Positions 1 through 8,494 of a DNA stretch of 64,000 bases are shown here, in pieces. The translations under genes and the position numbers were made by a program. The notes under the pieces were generated by a model that worked only from the letters and a program-made list of their open reading frames with translations, had not been told where the DNA came from and did not search any database. The stretch covers positions 62,001-126,000 of the forward strand of contig CANTFL010000167.1 of NCBI GenBank assembly GCA_947650285.1, in the 5' to 3' direction. This DNA is from Hyaloperonospora brassicae (Eukaryota; Oomycota; Peronosporomycetes; Peronosporales; Peronosporaceae). The stretch's first letter is position 1. Each line of letters begins with the position of its first letter.

Positions 1-1473
1 GCGTGCGCACGATGACCCTGATGTAGAGGTCATCTACTCTGGCGAGTCAGACGTGTCTGACTCGGGCAATGCTCCAGAGGCGTCTCGCTCACCGGCGACG
101 ACTCAGTATTCGCCAAGACCACTGCCGAACGAACGGACTCGTGATTTGCATCACAGTCTGTTCGGCAGTGATGACGATGATCAGGGTGGTGAGTTCTATT
201 CTTCACCACCGCCGGCTCGTGCGTCTTCGCACGAGCGTGATGACGATGGCGCGAGCCGTCGTCAATCTGGGAGCCGTGGTACCGACAAGGGTACCACTGT
301 GAAGCGTGATGAGTTGAAGCCGTGGCGTTTGCCCGAACAGCTCATCAATAGCCTGTCTCACGAGACAGGCCAACACTATCTATTCCCCTTTTCGATGCAA
401 GCGAGCTTCACGGCTTGAGTTCCAGCGCGAAGAACTTTCGCGCTGAAGAAGATATTTATCTCGATGTCTTTCTTAGACATCGATGGTACAACGGCAACCA
501 AAAGCGTGACAAAACATCGCTTTTGGCTGCGTGGAACGCGTTCATCCAAAACGTAAAGAATTTTGGACGAGAAGGGTGGCTAAAGAAACTTGAGGCGACA
601 CGCCTCAGGTTCGAACGGCGAACGCCAACCGGTGCTAGGTACCGGTTGCATTGTTTATCTAGTGAGGCAGGCATTCCTTGCCTCACATGGGGAGACCCTT
701 GTGCGAGTTGTGTTGACAACTCGCAGCGTGCACATAGGAATGTGTATTCCCTAGATTCACCCTGGGGAAGGGCACACATCTCGGCTGAGATGCGTGACGC
801 GATTGCAAACTTGCAATCCGTCTACAAGCTCCTAGGGCGCGTGTTTACCGATGGGCCACAGGACTCATCGGATGGGTCTCGTCATACTGGCGGACGAGAC
901 CTTCAACATCCATCAACAGCTGAGAGCGGGGCTCCCAGCTGTTCCAAATGGGTGGATACCCCCGCCACTGGACGAGGTAGCTCGTCCTTGATCCTGAATC
1001 GTCACGGTGATTCAAGATACGCTCCACTAGAAAGCGTTGATCACCGTGAGCATCCACCAAAGGATGTGGTGGAGGAGGAAAGACCTCCTCCAGATGATTC
1101 GGTTCACCATCTCGACCCTTACGAGATGGATCGCGCAATCGATGAATTGCGCGATGACTTGAAGCACGAGCGCGACCGGCGCTACGCTTTGACCGATACC
1201 GTGCGGAAGAACCGCAAGGGTCACGAGGCTGATCGGGCGAGGGATCGCGCCGATTATGCCACAGCGCAGCTCCAGGTCGAGCGGGATGTCCGCTCCCTAC
1301 TCGGCGAGCTGGCGACAGCTCGCGGAGAGATCTCTCGTTTGAGTTCTGAGGTCTCTCATCTACGCGACCAGACGGATCGTCTGAAGCGCGAACGCAAGAA
1401 CCTGATGGAGGTTCATAAGCGTGGGGGCTATCTTCATCGGAAGAAGAAGGCTTGTACTGACAGTACGACCTGA
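1..1473 (+). pseudogene. Antisense ORF of gypsy copy A, coiled-coil protein, one frameshift, 5' end outside window
   Basis: A long plus-strand reading, opposite to gag-pol, at the 3' end of the element. Frame one is open from the window edge to the stop at 416-418 (acidic, Ser-rich; DPDVEVIYSGE near the start, LHHSLFGSDDD at about 150-180). Frame two is open from before 415 to 1473. Copy B has homologous protein on the same relative strand: DPDLEVVYLGE, then LRHELFGSSEE, then IPLF..S..HGL.SSAK and YIDVFFRHQWYHGN. B shows that A changed frame near 375-395. The C-terminal 110 residues (about 1120-1450) are a highly charged predicted coiled coil. Function unknown. It overlaps the chromodomain ORF by 629 bp tail to tail. 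Antisense ORFs next to the 3' LTR are known in plant gypsy elements such as Grande and RIRE2. Confidence 0.7.
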
Positions 1474-2077
1474 GCCTCCCCACGTAAAACGTAGGATGCG
1501 TGCGCATCCTACGTGGAAATTCGAGTGTGTATGCATTGCCCTTTCGATGCAACACTCGAAATGGCCCAATGTATTTCGGCAGTAGTTTACTACTGCCGAC
1601 ACTAGTGACTGCATGTCCAGGTAAGTTTACCGTTGACAGTAGTACTAGGTCGTTAACCTTAAATGAAAGAACATTTGCTCTTCCATTCTTGTCTGCGTTC
1701 CGTTTCTGACGGTCCACCGCATTTGCGGTGGAGTCCTGAACGAAACGGACTACCGCTTCTCGAGTCAGCAGGAAGTTCTCTGCTGACTCTTTGTTTTGTT
1801 TGGCAGTGCGCTTCGTGCGCACTGCTAAGAGGTTCTTCTCTTCTTCAGCGAGGTTGTCTTCTTCCTCGCTGACATAATCGTTGGCGATGCTGAATATACC
1901 AGCATCGTCATCATAATCCGAATCAATAATAGCGTCGTCGCTATTATTGAGATGATCTTCTTCATCGATGTCGACTTGATCGACATCGGCATCATACGTG
2001 ACGACGTTTGCGTCGACACGTGATGAGCAAGAGCCAAAACGATTTTTGCTCGAGCGAGTCCCTCCCCCCTTATCCAA
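845..2077 (-). CDS. Pol C-terminus of copy A: integrase C-terminal domain and chromodomain
   Basis: A 410-codon ORF that continues integrase after the frameshift near 2070. An acidic Asp/Glu stretch (about residues 25-85) precedes the integrase C-terminal SH3-like segment with a GPFRV box and then VGRLR (about 120-205), a basic Ser/Arg/Pro linker, and a chromodomain at about 348-400 ([10 protein letters not shown] ... YLVQWRGYP ... SWEP). Chromodomains of such elements bind histone marks and steer insertion. Residues beyond about 200 lie opposite the plus-strand antisense ORF, so 845-1473 is open on both strands. Family homology makes the chromodomain reading the more certain of the two. Confidence 0.85.
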   Translation of the reverse strand: MDKGGGTRSSKNRFGSCSSRVDANVVTYDADVDQVDIDEEDHLNNSDDAIIDSDYDDDAGIFSIANDYVSEEEDNLAEEEKNLLAVRTKRTAKQNKESAENFLLTREAVVRFVQDSTANAVDRQKRNADKNGRANVLSFKVNDLVLLSTVNLPGHAVTSVGSSKLLPKYIGPFRVLHRKGNAYTLEFPRRMRTHPTFYVGRLRSYCQYKPSSSDEDSPHAYEPPSGSCVRASDDPSGRVDERPQNSNERSLRELSPARRVGSGHPARPGAALWHNRRDPSPDQPRDPCGSSARYRSKRSAGRARASSHRAIHRLRDPSRKGRDGEPNHLEEVFPPPPHPLVDAHGDQRFLVERILNHRDDSGSRTSYLVQWRGYPPIWNSWEPRSQLLMDVEGLVRQYDETHPMSPVAHR

Positions 2078-2949
2078 GAGTCACACTCTATAAGGGTGGG
2101 CACTCGTGGATGGCGTAGGCCATTCACGTAAAACGATGTGTGCTGTGTGGAAGCATGCACCGAATTATTGATGGCGAATTCCACCATGGGTAGGAATTCG
2201 CTCCAACTCGGAAACGAGTGGACATATCCTCGAAGGATCTCTTCGAGGACACGGTTCGCGCGTTCCGTCTGACCATCTGTTTCTGGATGGTCAGAAGTGG
2301 ACATCTTCAATCGTGTTCCGAGAGTACGGAACACGGTTTGCCAAAATGCCGCCGTGAATTGAGGGCCACGGTCGGATACGAGTTCACGGGGTAACCCGTG
2401 GAGTCTAAAGACCGTGTCGAGGAAGACACGAGCACAACCTTGAGCCTTGATCGACTCAGGGACTGCAGAAAGATGGACCATCTTGCTGAATCGGTCAACA
2501 AACACAAGAATACCATTATTCTTGTGAGCGTCTTCGGGGAAACCGAAGACGAAGTCCATTGAAACGGACTGCCAGCACTCTGTCGGAACAGGCAGAGGCT
2601 GCAATGGCGCACGGGATGAAGGACTAGGCTTTACCCGTTGACAAACTTCGCAAGCACGTATGTACTTGCGAACAAACTGATACTGGCGGGGCCAGTAAAA
2701 GTCGCGACTTACCGTGAGGTAAGTCTTTTCCTTACCACGATGGCCGCTTGTTGGGGCATCGTGACACTCATACATGATGCGCAAACGCAAATCATGATGA
2801 GCGGGTACGACGACACGAGGCGTGTCGTCGGCAACAGCTGTATAGTACAGCAATCCGTTGCGTTTACTATACCGATCCGATGAGGATCGGTACAAAGCCG
2901 GTAAATCCCTCATGGATTTACTGGATGGATTCACCAGATGATCCATCAA
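1825..2949 (-). pseudogene. Pol integrase segment of copy A
   Basis: The frame is open from about 3112; the listed start is only the first start-like codon. The H2C2 zinc-binding N-terminus (HDAPTSGHRG ... CEVCQ) is followed by the catalytic core with D in SVSMDFVFGF, D in LVSDRGPQFT and E in DGQTERANR, so the D,D-35-E set is complete. It would insert the cDNA into the genome. The reading leaves frame near 2070 at a run of C (plus strand), after which the low-complexity tail up to 1825 is out of frame and the true C-terminus continues in the ORF at 845-2077. Confidence 0.85.
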
Positions 2950-3049
2950 TCGCAGAAGATCCTTATCTTCCGCGTATGCCTTTCGTACGTCGTCAAGTAA
3001 ACTTGACGACGGGACACTGACTGACAGTGTCGCAACAGTGGGCTTATCC

Positions 3050-3805
3050 TCACTGTTGGACTGTGCGTCCGGCTCGAAATCGGGCCGGCGCGAAAGAGCA
3101 TCCGCGACGACTTGAGTCGTCCCGGTTTATACTCCACGGAGAAGTTATATTCCGCGAAGAAAGACAGCCACCTCGCCTTCTTTGCGAGAGGTGTGGGCTG
3201 TTTACGGCCGTGCGTAATGACGCATGGTCCGTGTAGACAACAAACGGTCTATCTCCCAAGAGATAGACGCGAAACTTAGCCAGTGCGTATTTTATGGCAA
3301 GGAGTTCCTTGTCATGCACTGGGTAACTACGCTCAGCTGCTTGCAGCTGACGCGACTGAAAACAGATGACGCGCTCCGCGCCATCTGCATCGAACTGCAT
3401 TAACGCACAGCCGATTGCAAAATCGCTGGCGTCACAGACCTCATGAAATGGTCTGTCCTGATCTGCAATCGCCAAGATCGGCGATTGCATCAAGATCCGC
3501 TTGATACCTTCAAAGGAACGCTGGCACTCAGCGTTCCATGACCACTTGACATTTTTCTTGAGGGGACAAGAAAGATGAACAGTCATCTCGGCGTAGTTGC
3601 GCGAGTACTTGTGCAAGTACGCCGCAAGCCCAAGGAACTTCCTTATTCCCTTGACATCGACTGGCACTGGCCAGTCGGTGATCGCCTTGATCTTTTCGGG
3701 ATCAGGGCGTACGCCGTGTTTACCCACGATGCACCCAAGAAGTGGTATTTCGCTAGCCGCGAATATACACTTCTTGAAGTTGGCGTACAACTTATGCTTG
3801 CGCAT
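3050..3805 (-). pseudogene. Pol RNase H segment of copy A, frameshifted at its 3' end
   Basis: This continues pol in the same frame after the TAA at 3809. It carries the RT connection and a Ty3-type RNase H with its catalytic set in place: D in VCDASDF, E in DKELLAI and D in YTDHASL. Comparison with copy B shows the reading leaves frame after HLSQR, where A lacks one base near 3180. A second one-base loss near 3113 is needed to rejoin the integrase frame. The last 45 or so residues of this ORF are therefore out of frame. Both losses are single-base events and could be old mutations or assembly indels. Confidence 0.8.
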
Positions 3806-3808
3806 AAG

Positions 3809-5686
3809 TTAAAAAATCTGACGCAAGTGTGTACTGTGAACTTCCGTGTCCGTCTTTCCGTTCATAGCCCGGCTATGGACGAACACATCGTCGAAGTAAC
3901 TCGGTGCGAAGTCTCGCACCGGTCTCACTAGATTTGTAACACATCTGTTGAATGTTGCAGGGGCATTACTCAGCCCCTGTGGCATCACTAGCCACTCCCA
4001 CAGCATACCGCTGGGGGTACTCACTGCCGTGAACGGGACGTCCCGTTCACGCATCAGGATCTGATAGAATCCATCCATCAGATCCATGGACGAAAAGATG
4101 GTACTCTTTGACATACCATCTATGATTACGTCCTTCCTCGGTATCGGCGTCTGAGCCGGTACCGTTGCAGCATTCAACTTGTTGAATGCGTGCACTATCC
4201 GCCACCCTCCTGTGGCCTTTCGCACACAGAAGGTCGGAGAGCTGTGAGGGGATGTTGATTCCCTCACATGGCCCGCTGCTAAGCGATCGGCAAAGAACTT
4301 GTCGATCGCTAGTATTTGTTCACGAGGCAGTGGCCACTGCTTCATGACACAGTATTTCGAGCCCGGTTTGAGCTCGATCTCGTGTCGAGTGCCTTTGTCC
4401 TTAGGCAACTCGCAAGGTACGGATTCAGGGAACACATCCCTGAATTCGATCAAATCCTTATACAAAGGATTTGCCTGAAGTGACTCCCAGGATTGGGACG
4501 CGTATCGCTCAACCCGAGTCTTCTCATCGAGGACACTTTCGTCCATCGACGAGCTACTGATAACCCGTTCGCTCTCAGTAAACAGTGTTGCCGACCGAAT
4601 ATCGGCCACATACTCGTCCCCTGTGACGAGTATGCAGATCTGCTTGACTTTGCCACTACGCAGATCACGCAAGAACCGTTTCGGTTCTAGCGTTGGCAAC
4701 TGAGTTATCTCCGAAGTTAACTTCGGAGGCACAATCAGATCAAGCGTATAAGCGCCTACGCTTGATCCGTCATCAACCAAGACGTTCAACGTCTCGGTTT
4801 CTTCCTGGGAACTTGCTTCCACAGGTTGCTGAGGGCCTAATCCCTCAGCAAGCGACTCTTGAGGAATTCCTTCCTCAAGTACGTGGGGACTTATTCCCTC
4901 GACGTCTTCCGACTGTGGCTGTGCAACCACAGTCAGGCACCGATCCTCTACGGTCGACTCTCCAGTCGACCTAGGATTTTCATGTTGCCCCTTGGGGGCA
5001 ACAGGTTTATTTCTTCTAAGATGCTGCCCGCTAGGCATGCATCCATGTCCCGGTCCACTCGACTTCTTCGAGTGGTGGACCTTCGGCGCAGCCTGTACTT
5101 GTGTACAGCCGCCGGGAGCTTGCCCCACAGTGTAGTGATCAACTACACTGTGATCTCGTGCAGTCGTGCTAACGACCGTACCGCAAGTGAGGCCATCGCA
5201 CTCACTCGCAGAACATCCACACGCTTGTGGACGCTCCAAGATGTTCATCAGATGGCCATCTGGTGAACAAGCAGCAGGCATCTTCACGGATCGATGCTGC
5301 CAGCTCACCCTTGGCTCGTACTTTCTGAGCCAAGGTAATCCCAGGATGACATCAAATTTGTCATCCAGATCTAGTACGATGAAGTCATCATCGTACTGTT
5401 CGCCCTCTAACGTGTAGTGGATTTCTACTACACGTTTCTCAACGGTTATCGATGCGCCTGTTGCAAGGCGCACCGTCATCCTTGTGAGGGGAATGTCGCG
5501 CTCAACGAACTTGAGCCTACGACCCTCTAGTGACTGGCGTCGAACAAAGTTGTTCGACGCCCCACAGTCTACTAGGGCACGAAGCGACAAGTCATTTGTC
5601 GCTTCCAACTTCAAGGTGATGAGCGAAACATCATCACCAGGTGCAGAGACACACAATGATTGTGTATCTGGAGCAACTTTCGTCAA
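3809..5686 (-). CDS. pol: Pol N-terminal part of copy A: aspartic protease and reverse transcriptase
   Basis: A 625-codon ORF. An aspartic protease active site of the form D-C-G-A (LVDCGASNNF, about residues 36-45) is followed by a beta-rich retropepsin fold and a long Gln/Ser/Glu-rich linker. The reverse transcriptase domain covers the last 200 residues, with WRIVHAFNKLNA, LMDGFYQI and the catalytic box YFDD at 3887-3898. The ORF ends at an in-frame TAA (3809-3811) exactly at the RT/RNase H boundary; the RNase H reading continues in the same frame 3 bp later. The same TAA is present in copy B, so the stop predates both insertions. Whether it is a lethal mutation or a recoded stop is open. 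Confidence 0.88.
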   Translation of the reverse strand: MTKVAPDTQSLCVSAPGDDVSLITLKLEATNDLSLRALVDCGASNNFVRRQSLEGRRLKFVERDIPLTRMTVRLATGASITVEKRVVEIHYTLEGEQYDDDFIVLDLDDKFDVILGLPWLRKYEPRVSWQHRSVKMPAACSPDGHLMNILERPQACGCSASECDGLTCGTVVSTTARDHSVVDHYTVGQAPGGCTQVQAAPKVHHSKKSSGPGHGCMPSGQHLRRNKPVAPKGQHENPRSTGESTVEDRCLTVVAQPQSEDVEGISPHVLEEGIPQESLAEGLGPQQPVEASSQEETETLNVLVDDGSSVGAYTLDLIVPPKLTSEITQLPTLEPKRFLRDLRSGKVKQICILVTGDEYVADIRSATLFTESERVISSSSMDESVLDEKTRVERYASQSWESLQANPLYKDLIEFRDVFPESVPCELPKDKGTRHEIELKPGSKYCVMKQWPLPREQILAIDKFFADRLAAGHVRESTSPHSSPTFCVRKATGGWRIVHAFNKLNAATVPAQTPIPRKDVIIDGMSKSTIFSSMDLMDGFYQILMRERDVPFTAVSTPSGMLWEWLVMPQGLSNAPATFNRCVTNLVRPVRDFAPSYFDDVFVHSRAMNGKTDTEVHSTHLRQIF

Positions 5687-5736
5687 GAGGTTTGCAAATT
5701 CTCTTGAGGTTGCTGGATCAGTAGGGCGCTCCGCCC

Positions 5737-6891
5737 CTACTGACCCCGACCATTTTTTGATGGCCCGTCTCGCTGTTGCGGCTTCGCAACAGCGCTGGAC
5801 CCACGCCCATTGCCCTTTCTGGCGAATGGTCGTCCATTTCGCTCAGTACTGTTTGGTACTGGGCGTGGAGCACTACACTCGTATGCGTAGTGCCCTAACT
5901 TCTGACAGCGATTGCACCTCTGCAATTGCTTGTTGTTTGAAGAGCGAGGTCTCTCGCTCTCAACATAGCAGAGATCCATTGGTTCTGGACCTCCGATCTC
6001 TTGTCGTCTCGGTGGACGGTAAGAGTTTGAGCTAGCATGAGCCTGTCTCATGCTTAAGTCTTCCTGTTCCGCGGCTGATATCGCTTCTTCAAGCGTATTC
6101 AGCTCAAGGCGGAACAGATGGCTCCTGACGGGCCCTTCTGCGAGCCCTTGCATGAACACCGTAATCAACGTGTGTTCATGAACTGGGTTAGCAGTTATAC
6201 TACTCGCAAGGAGTCGTATATGTTGTGCGTAAGCGTGCACATCACGCTTACCCTGCTTGAGTTTCAGGAGCTCTGAAAGAGCCCTATACTCAGCACGTGG
6301 CGGCTCAAACGTTTGTCTGAGCCGGGACTTGAAGTCATCTAGCGACCTAAACACGTTTGGGTCGCTACTCTCGAGTCCCAGGGACCAAGGTTTGGCACGC
6401 CCTGCCAAGTGGGTCTGAGCAAATGTGAGTTTCATTTGCTCATCTTTGACGCGACGAGCCCTTAGGGCTCTGTCGAGTTCGACAAACCATAGTAACAGGG
6501 AGTCATCCGGGACTCCACTGTACTTGGAGATGTCAACTTTCATGACTTCGGGACGACGCGCATGCGCCGTCCCGCCCACAGCAGCATGGAATTGCTGCTG
6601 TCTCAACAGCTCCGTCTGTTGAGCACCGAGTTCTCTCAACTGCTCGGTCTGTTGAGAGCCTTGCTGGTGAAGCAAGTCTACTTTCTCCCTCTCGAGAGCA
6701 AGTTCATTCTGAATGAACTTGGCAATAGCGGCATGTTGTTGGTCTCTGTCTAGAGACTCCAACATGGTGCTAACGACGAGTTCGCCTACGGTAGAACTCA
6801 TTCGTTCTACCGCACCCCATTCGATGTCACTCAAATGGGTAAACCCTTCACGCGTGGCGTGAAAGGTGTCTTCTTCATCCAACATGTTCAT
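5737..6891 (-). CDS. gag: Gag polyprotein of copy A (capsid and zinc knuckle)
   Basis: A 384-residue structural protein that would form the cytoplasmic virus-like particle and package element RNA. A glutamine-rich, probably helical N-terminal third (about residues 60-100, repeated QQxxQLRELGAQQTELLRQQQ-like heptads) precedes a retrotransposon gag domain (about 115-265). A single CX2CX4HX4C knuckle (CNRCQKLGHYAYEC) lies near residues 329-342, followed by a basic Arg/Gly/Lys-rich tail. The ORF is intact. Its ATG (6889-6891) sits inside a 10-bp hairpin at 6876-6899. The start matches copy B, where the same MNM start follows the primer site. Pol begins about 50 bp downstream in another frame, so gag-pol would need a frameshift or reinitiation. 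Confidence 0.9.
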   Translation of the reverse strand: MNMLDEEDTFHATREGFTHLSDIEWGAVERMSSTVGELVVSTMLESLDRDQQHAAIAKFIQNELALEREKVDLLHQQGSQQTEQLRELGAQQTELLRQQQFHAAVGGTAHARRPEVMKVDISKYSGVPDDSLLLWFVELDRALRARRVKDEQMKLTFAQTHLAGRAKPWSLGLESSDPNVFRSLDDFKSRLRQTFEPPRAEYRALSELLKLKQGKRDVHAYAQHIRLLASSITANPVHEHTLITVFMQGLAEGPVRSHLFRLELNTLEEAISAAEQEDLSMRQAHASSNSYRPPRRQEIGGPEPMDLCYVESERPRSSNNKQLQRCNRCQKLGHYAYECSAPRPVPNSTERNGRPFARKGNGRGSSAVAKPQQRDGPSKNGRGQ

Positions 6892-6915
6892 GTTGGATGA
6901 TGTGGTCCTTGGAAG

Positions 6916-6933
6916 GACTACAAAGTGCTACCA
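6916..6933 (-). other. Candidate primer-binding site of copy A
   Basis: Two bases inside the 5' LTR, the minus strand reads TGGTAGCACTTTGTAGTC, starting with the TGG expected opposite a tRNA 3' CCA. The same site with one difference follows the 5' LTR of copy B (13027-13044). I cannot say which tRNA pairs with it without the genome's tRNA set. Confidence 0.6.
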
Positions 6934-6935
6934 GG

Positions 6936-7326
6936 TGTAACGGGGCACACCCTTGCGTAACTTAACGCAAGGGATTTGGGTGCCCCGACGGACGTACACG
7001 CGGCGAGCGAGGAAGCGTAGGTAGGGTAAAAGTAGAACTGTTATATTAATAAAATTAAGTCTTTAAACTACTGTCTCTTCGTTTGACTTAATTCAATTAT
7101 ACTAATATAACTGCATGTATGGTGACGTCTCGTCACCACTCATTGCGCGCGTCTTGCGGCGATTGGTGGGTTGATATCATCACGATATCAACCAATGAAC
7201 AGACCCTTTGGTCGACCCTTCAATATCACCGCTTTGGTGATATTGTTTAAAGAAAATCCATCTTTATATTCTTTATTGTCACTTTCCTTAAAGTGACAAT
7301 TTCATGTAACGGGCTGCCCCGTTACA
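6936..7326 (-). repeat. 5' LTR of gypsy copy A
   Basis: A 391-bp LTR bounded by TG...CA. Its ends are the inverted 10-mers TGTAACGGGG and CCCCGTTACA, the same termini as the LTRs of copy B. It abuts a primer-binding site at 6916-6933. It is itself built of hairpins, for example at 7275-7300 and around 7220-7245. The matching 3' LTR would lie left of the window, so insertion age and target duplication cannot be read. Confidence 0.85.
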
Positions 7327-8494
7327 TCGGGTACGATGGTATTGATCTACTGTATACATGAACGACAATTCCTACTTCCGTATCCACGTTGTGCTTGCAG
7401 TGGTCTTTGCCTCACCAGAACGCGGCTGAAACTTCATCGTGAGAAAAATGTACACTTTGGTCCTGCGTGTGATGGTCAGCGGCGTTTCTACTTAGCTGGA
7501 GACGGTACGTTCGTGTGGAAATGGAGCCGTTTCCTCCACTAAAGCTTAGCTGCTCTTCGTCTCCGTGATGGAAGTAGATGCGGGTTTGTCATCGGTATCC
7601 ACTTGCTCGACGTTGGCCTCCTGTACCTCAACAGCGCCCTCCAATGTAGCGCCAACGTTCGTCTTCTCCTTCTCTACAACCGTCATAGACTCAGCAACGG
7701 CTTCCGTTTGCGCAGTAAGCGTCACAGCTATAGCCTCTCTAGCAGCGTCAGACGCATCGGCAGAGACAGCCGTCTCGCCAAATGCAGCGGCTTCGGCGCA
7801 GGTCAGTACCCGTCTCGCCAAATGCAGCGAATTCGGCAAGCTCAATTGAGTCAGTACCCGTCTCGGTCTCGACCTTGTATATAAGATTTTGAAGGAAGGG
7901 TGTGAATTTAAGGAAAAGGGGTGTGAATTTAGCAATTCCCTAAAAGTATTACCTACTAGCGTGATTTATATTAGTAGTATCTGCTTAAGATAATTTTGGA
8001 TGCCACTTATTTGGGCACTTTTTTCGTTGACGTACAAATCACAACCAGGTAAATCGGGTCACCCCGTGACATCCGTGCTACGGCTTGGGCATTGAGATGT
8101 GACACACCCTCTGCTCGATGATTGAATTACTATACAGCTACCACATTAAGTTCATTGCCTAATGTTACGCGGTTATCAGATTGCGAGCGTTGACTCTTTA
8201 CTTGTGTGCCTAGCGCGTACGACTCCGGCGCAGCACAAGCTAATACTTTTCGTCGAATTTTCTTAACAAAAAGTCAAGTAAAAAGTTAAGGAAAACCACC
8301 ATAGTTTATGTGTTTGGAGCAAAAAGGTTGTGGTTAGTCAAAGTATAATCAGCATTACTTCTACGAAGCTACAAAAGTGATCACTATATAGCTGCCAGCT
8401 TCACTGACTTTGCTCCCACGGGCTGCTAGAGAACTTGGGCGTGCGCTGCATTCAGCTCGTCGTCCAGATAGTCAACCGCTTGCTCCGACCACGC
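7327..8494. other. Intergenic, no firm gene
   Basis: Between the LTR of copy A and the effector gene. A minus-strand ORF at 7546-7935 (129 codons) has an Ala/Glu/Thr-rich second half that could be the C-terminus of a broken gene, but no family is recognisable. It contains local duplications: an 18-base motif repeats at 7771 and 7811, and a 15-base motif at 7803 and 7851. The 3' side (7940-8490) is AT-rich and shows nothing I can name. Confidence 0.5.

Larger units (their letters stand above)
1..7326 (-). mobile_element. Ty3/gypsy chromodomain retrotransposon, copy A (3' LTR outside window)
   Basis: A Ty3/gypsy LTR retrotransposon read on the minus strand. Order from right to left: 5' LTR (6936-7326), primer-binding site, gag with one zinc knuckle, protease, reverse transcriptase, RNase H, integrase, chromodomain, then a long ORF on the plus strand running off the left edge. 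The gag-pol order with integrase last defines Ty3/gypsy, and the C-terminal chromodomain suggests a chromovirus-like lineage. Pol is broken by one in-frame stop (3809-3811) and by frameshifts near 3180, 3113 and 2070, so this copy is not autonomous, unless some single-base losses are sequencing errors. Copy B at 12559-34833 is the same family. The element is exceptionally rich in short perfect hairpins. Confidence 0.93.
1..7326. repeat. Dense array of short perfect hairpins spanning the whole element
   Basis: Short inverted repeats with small loops follow one another through LTR, gag, pol and antisense ORF. Hand-checked examples: 43-64 (10-bp arms, 2-nt gap), 351-370 (9-bp arms), 423-445 (9 bp, loop 5), 461-483 (9 bp, loop 5), 498-526 (9 bp, loop 11), 626-648 (8 bp, loop 7), 703-724 (9 bp, loop 4), 1762-1789 (10 bp, loop 8), 1923-1950 (12 bp, loop 4), 6876-6899 (10 bp, loop 4, covering the gag start codon), 7275-7300 (11 bp, loop 4). 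Spacing is about 35-40 bp, and some hairpins nest. Copy B shows the same pattern at homologous sites. Neighbouring elements and host genes do not. Confidence 0.85.

Noticed and set aside
3050..3190. Treating the single-base losses of copy A as certain old mutations
   Set aside because: They could equally be sequencing or assembly indels; read support is needed, so they are reported only as apparent frameshifts.
1..7326. CRISPR-like or regular repeat array
   Set aside because: The many short repeats are different hairpins with no common unit and lie in coding sequence of a eukaryotic retrotransposon.
7336..7542. Plus-strand ORF resembling a C2H2 zinc finger (YPRC ... LKLHREKNVH)
   Set aside because: One of the two zinc cysteines is missing, the ORF is 68 codons and has no gene context; probably chance or a remnant.
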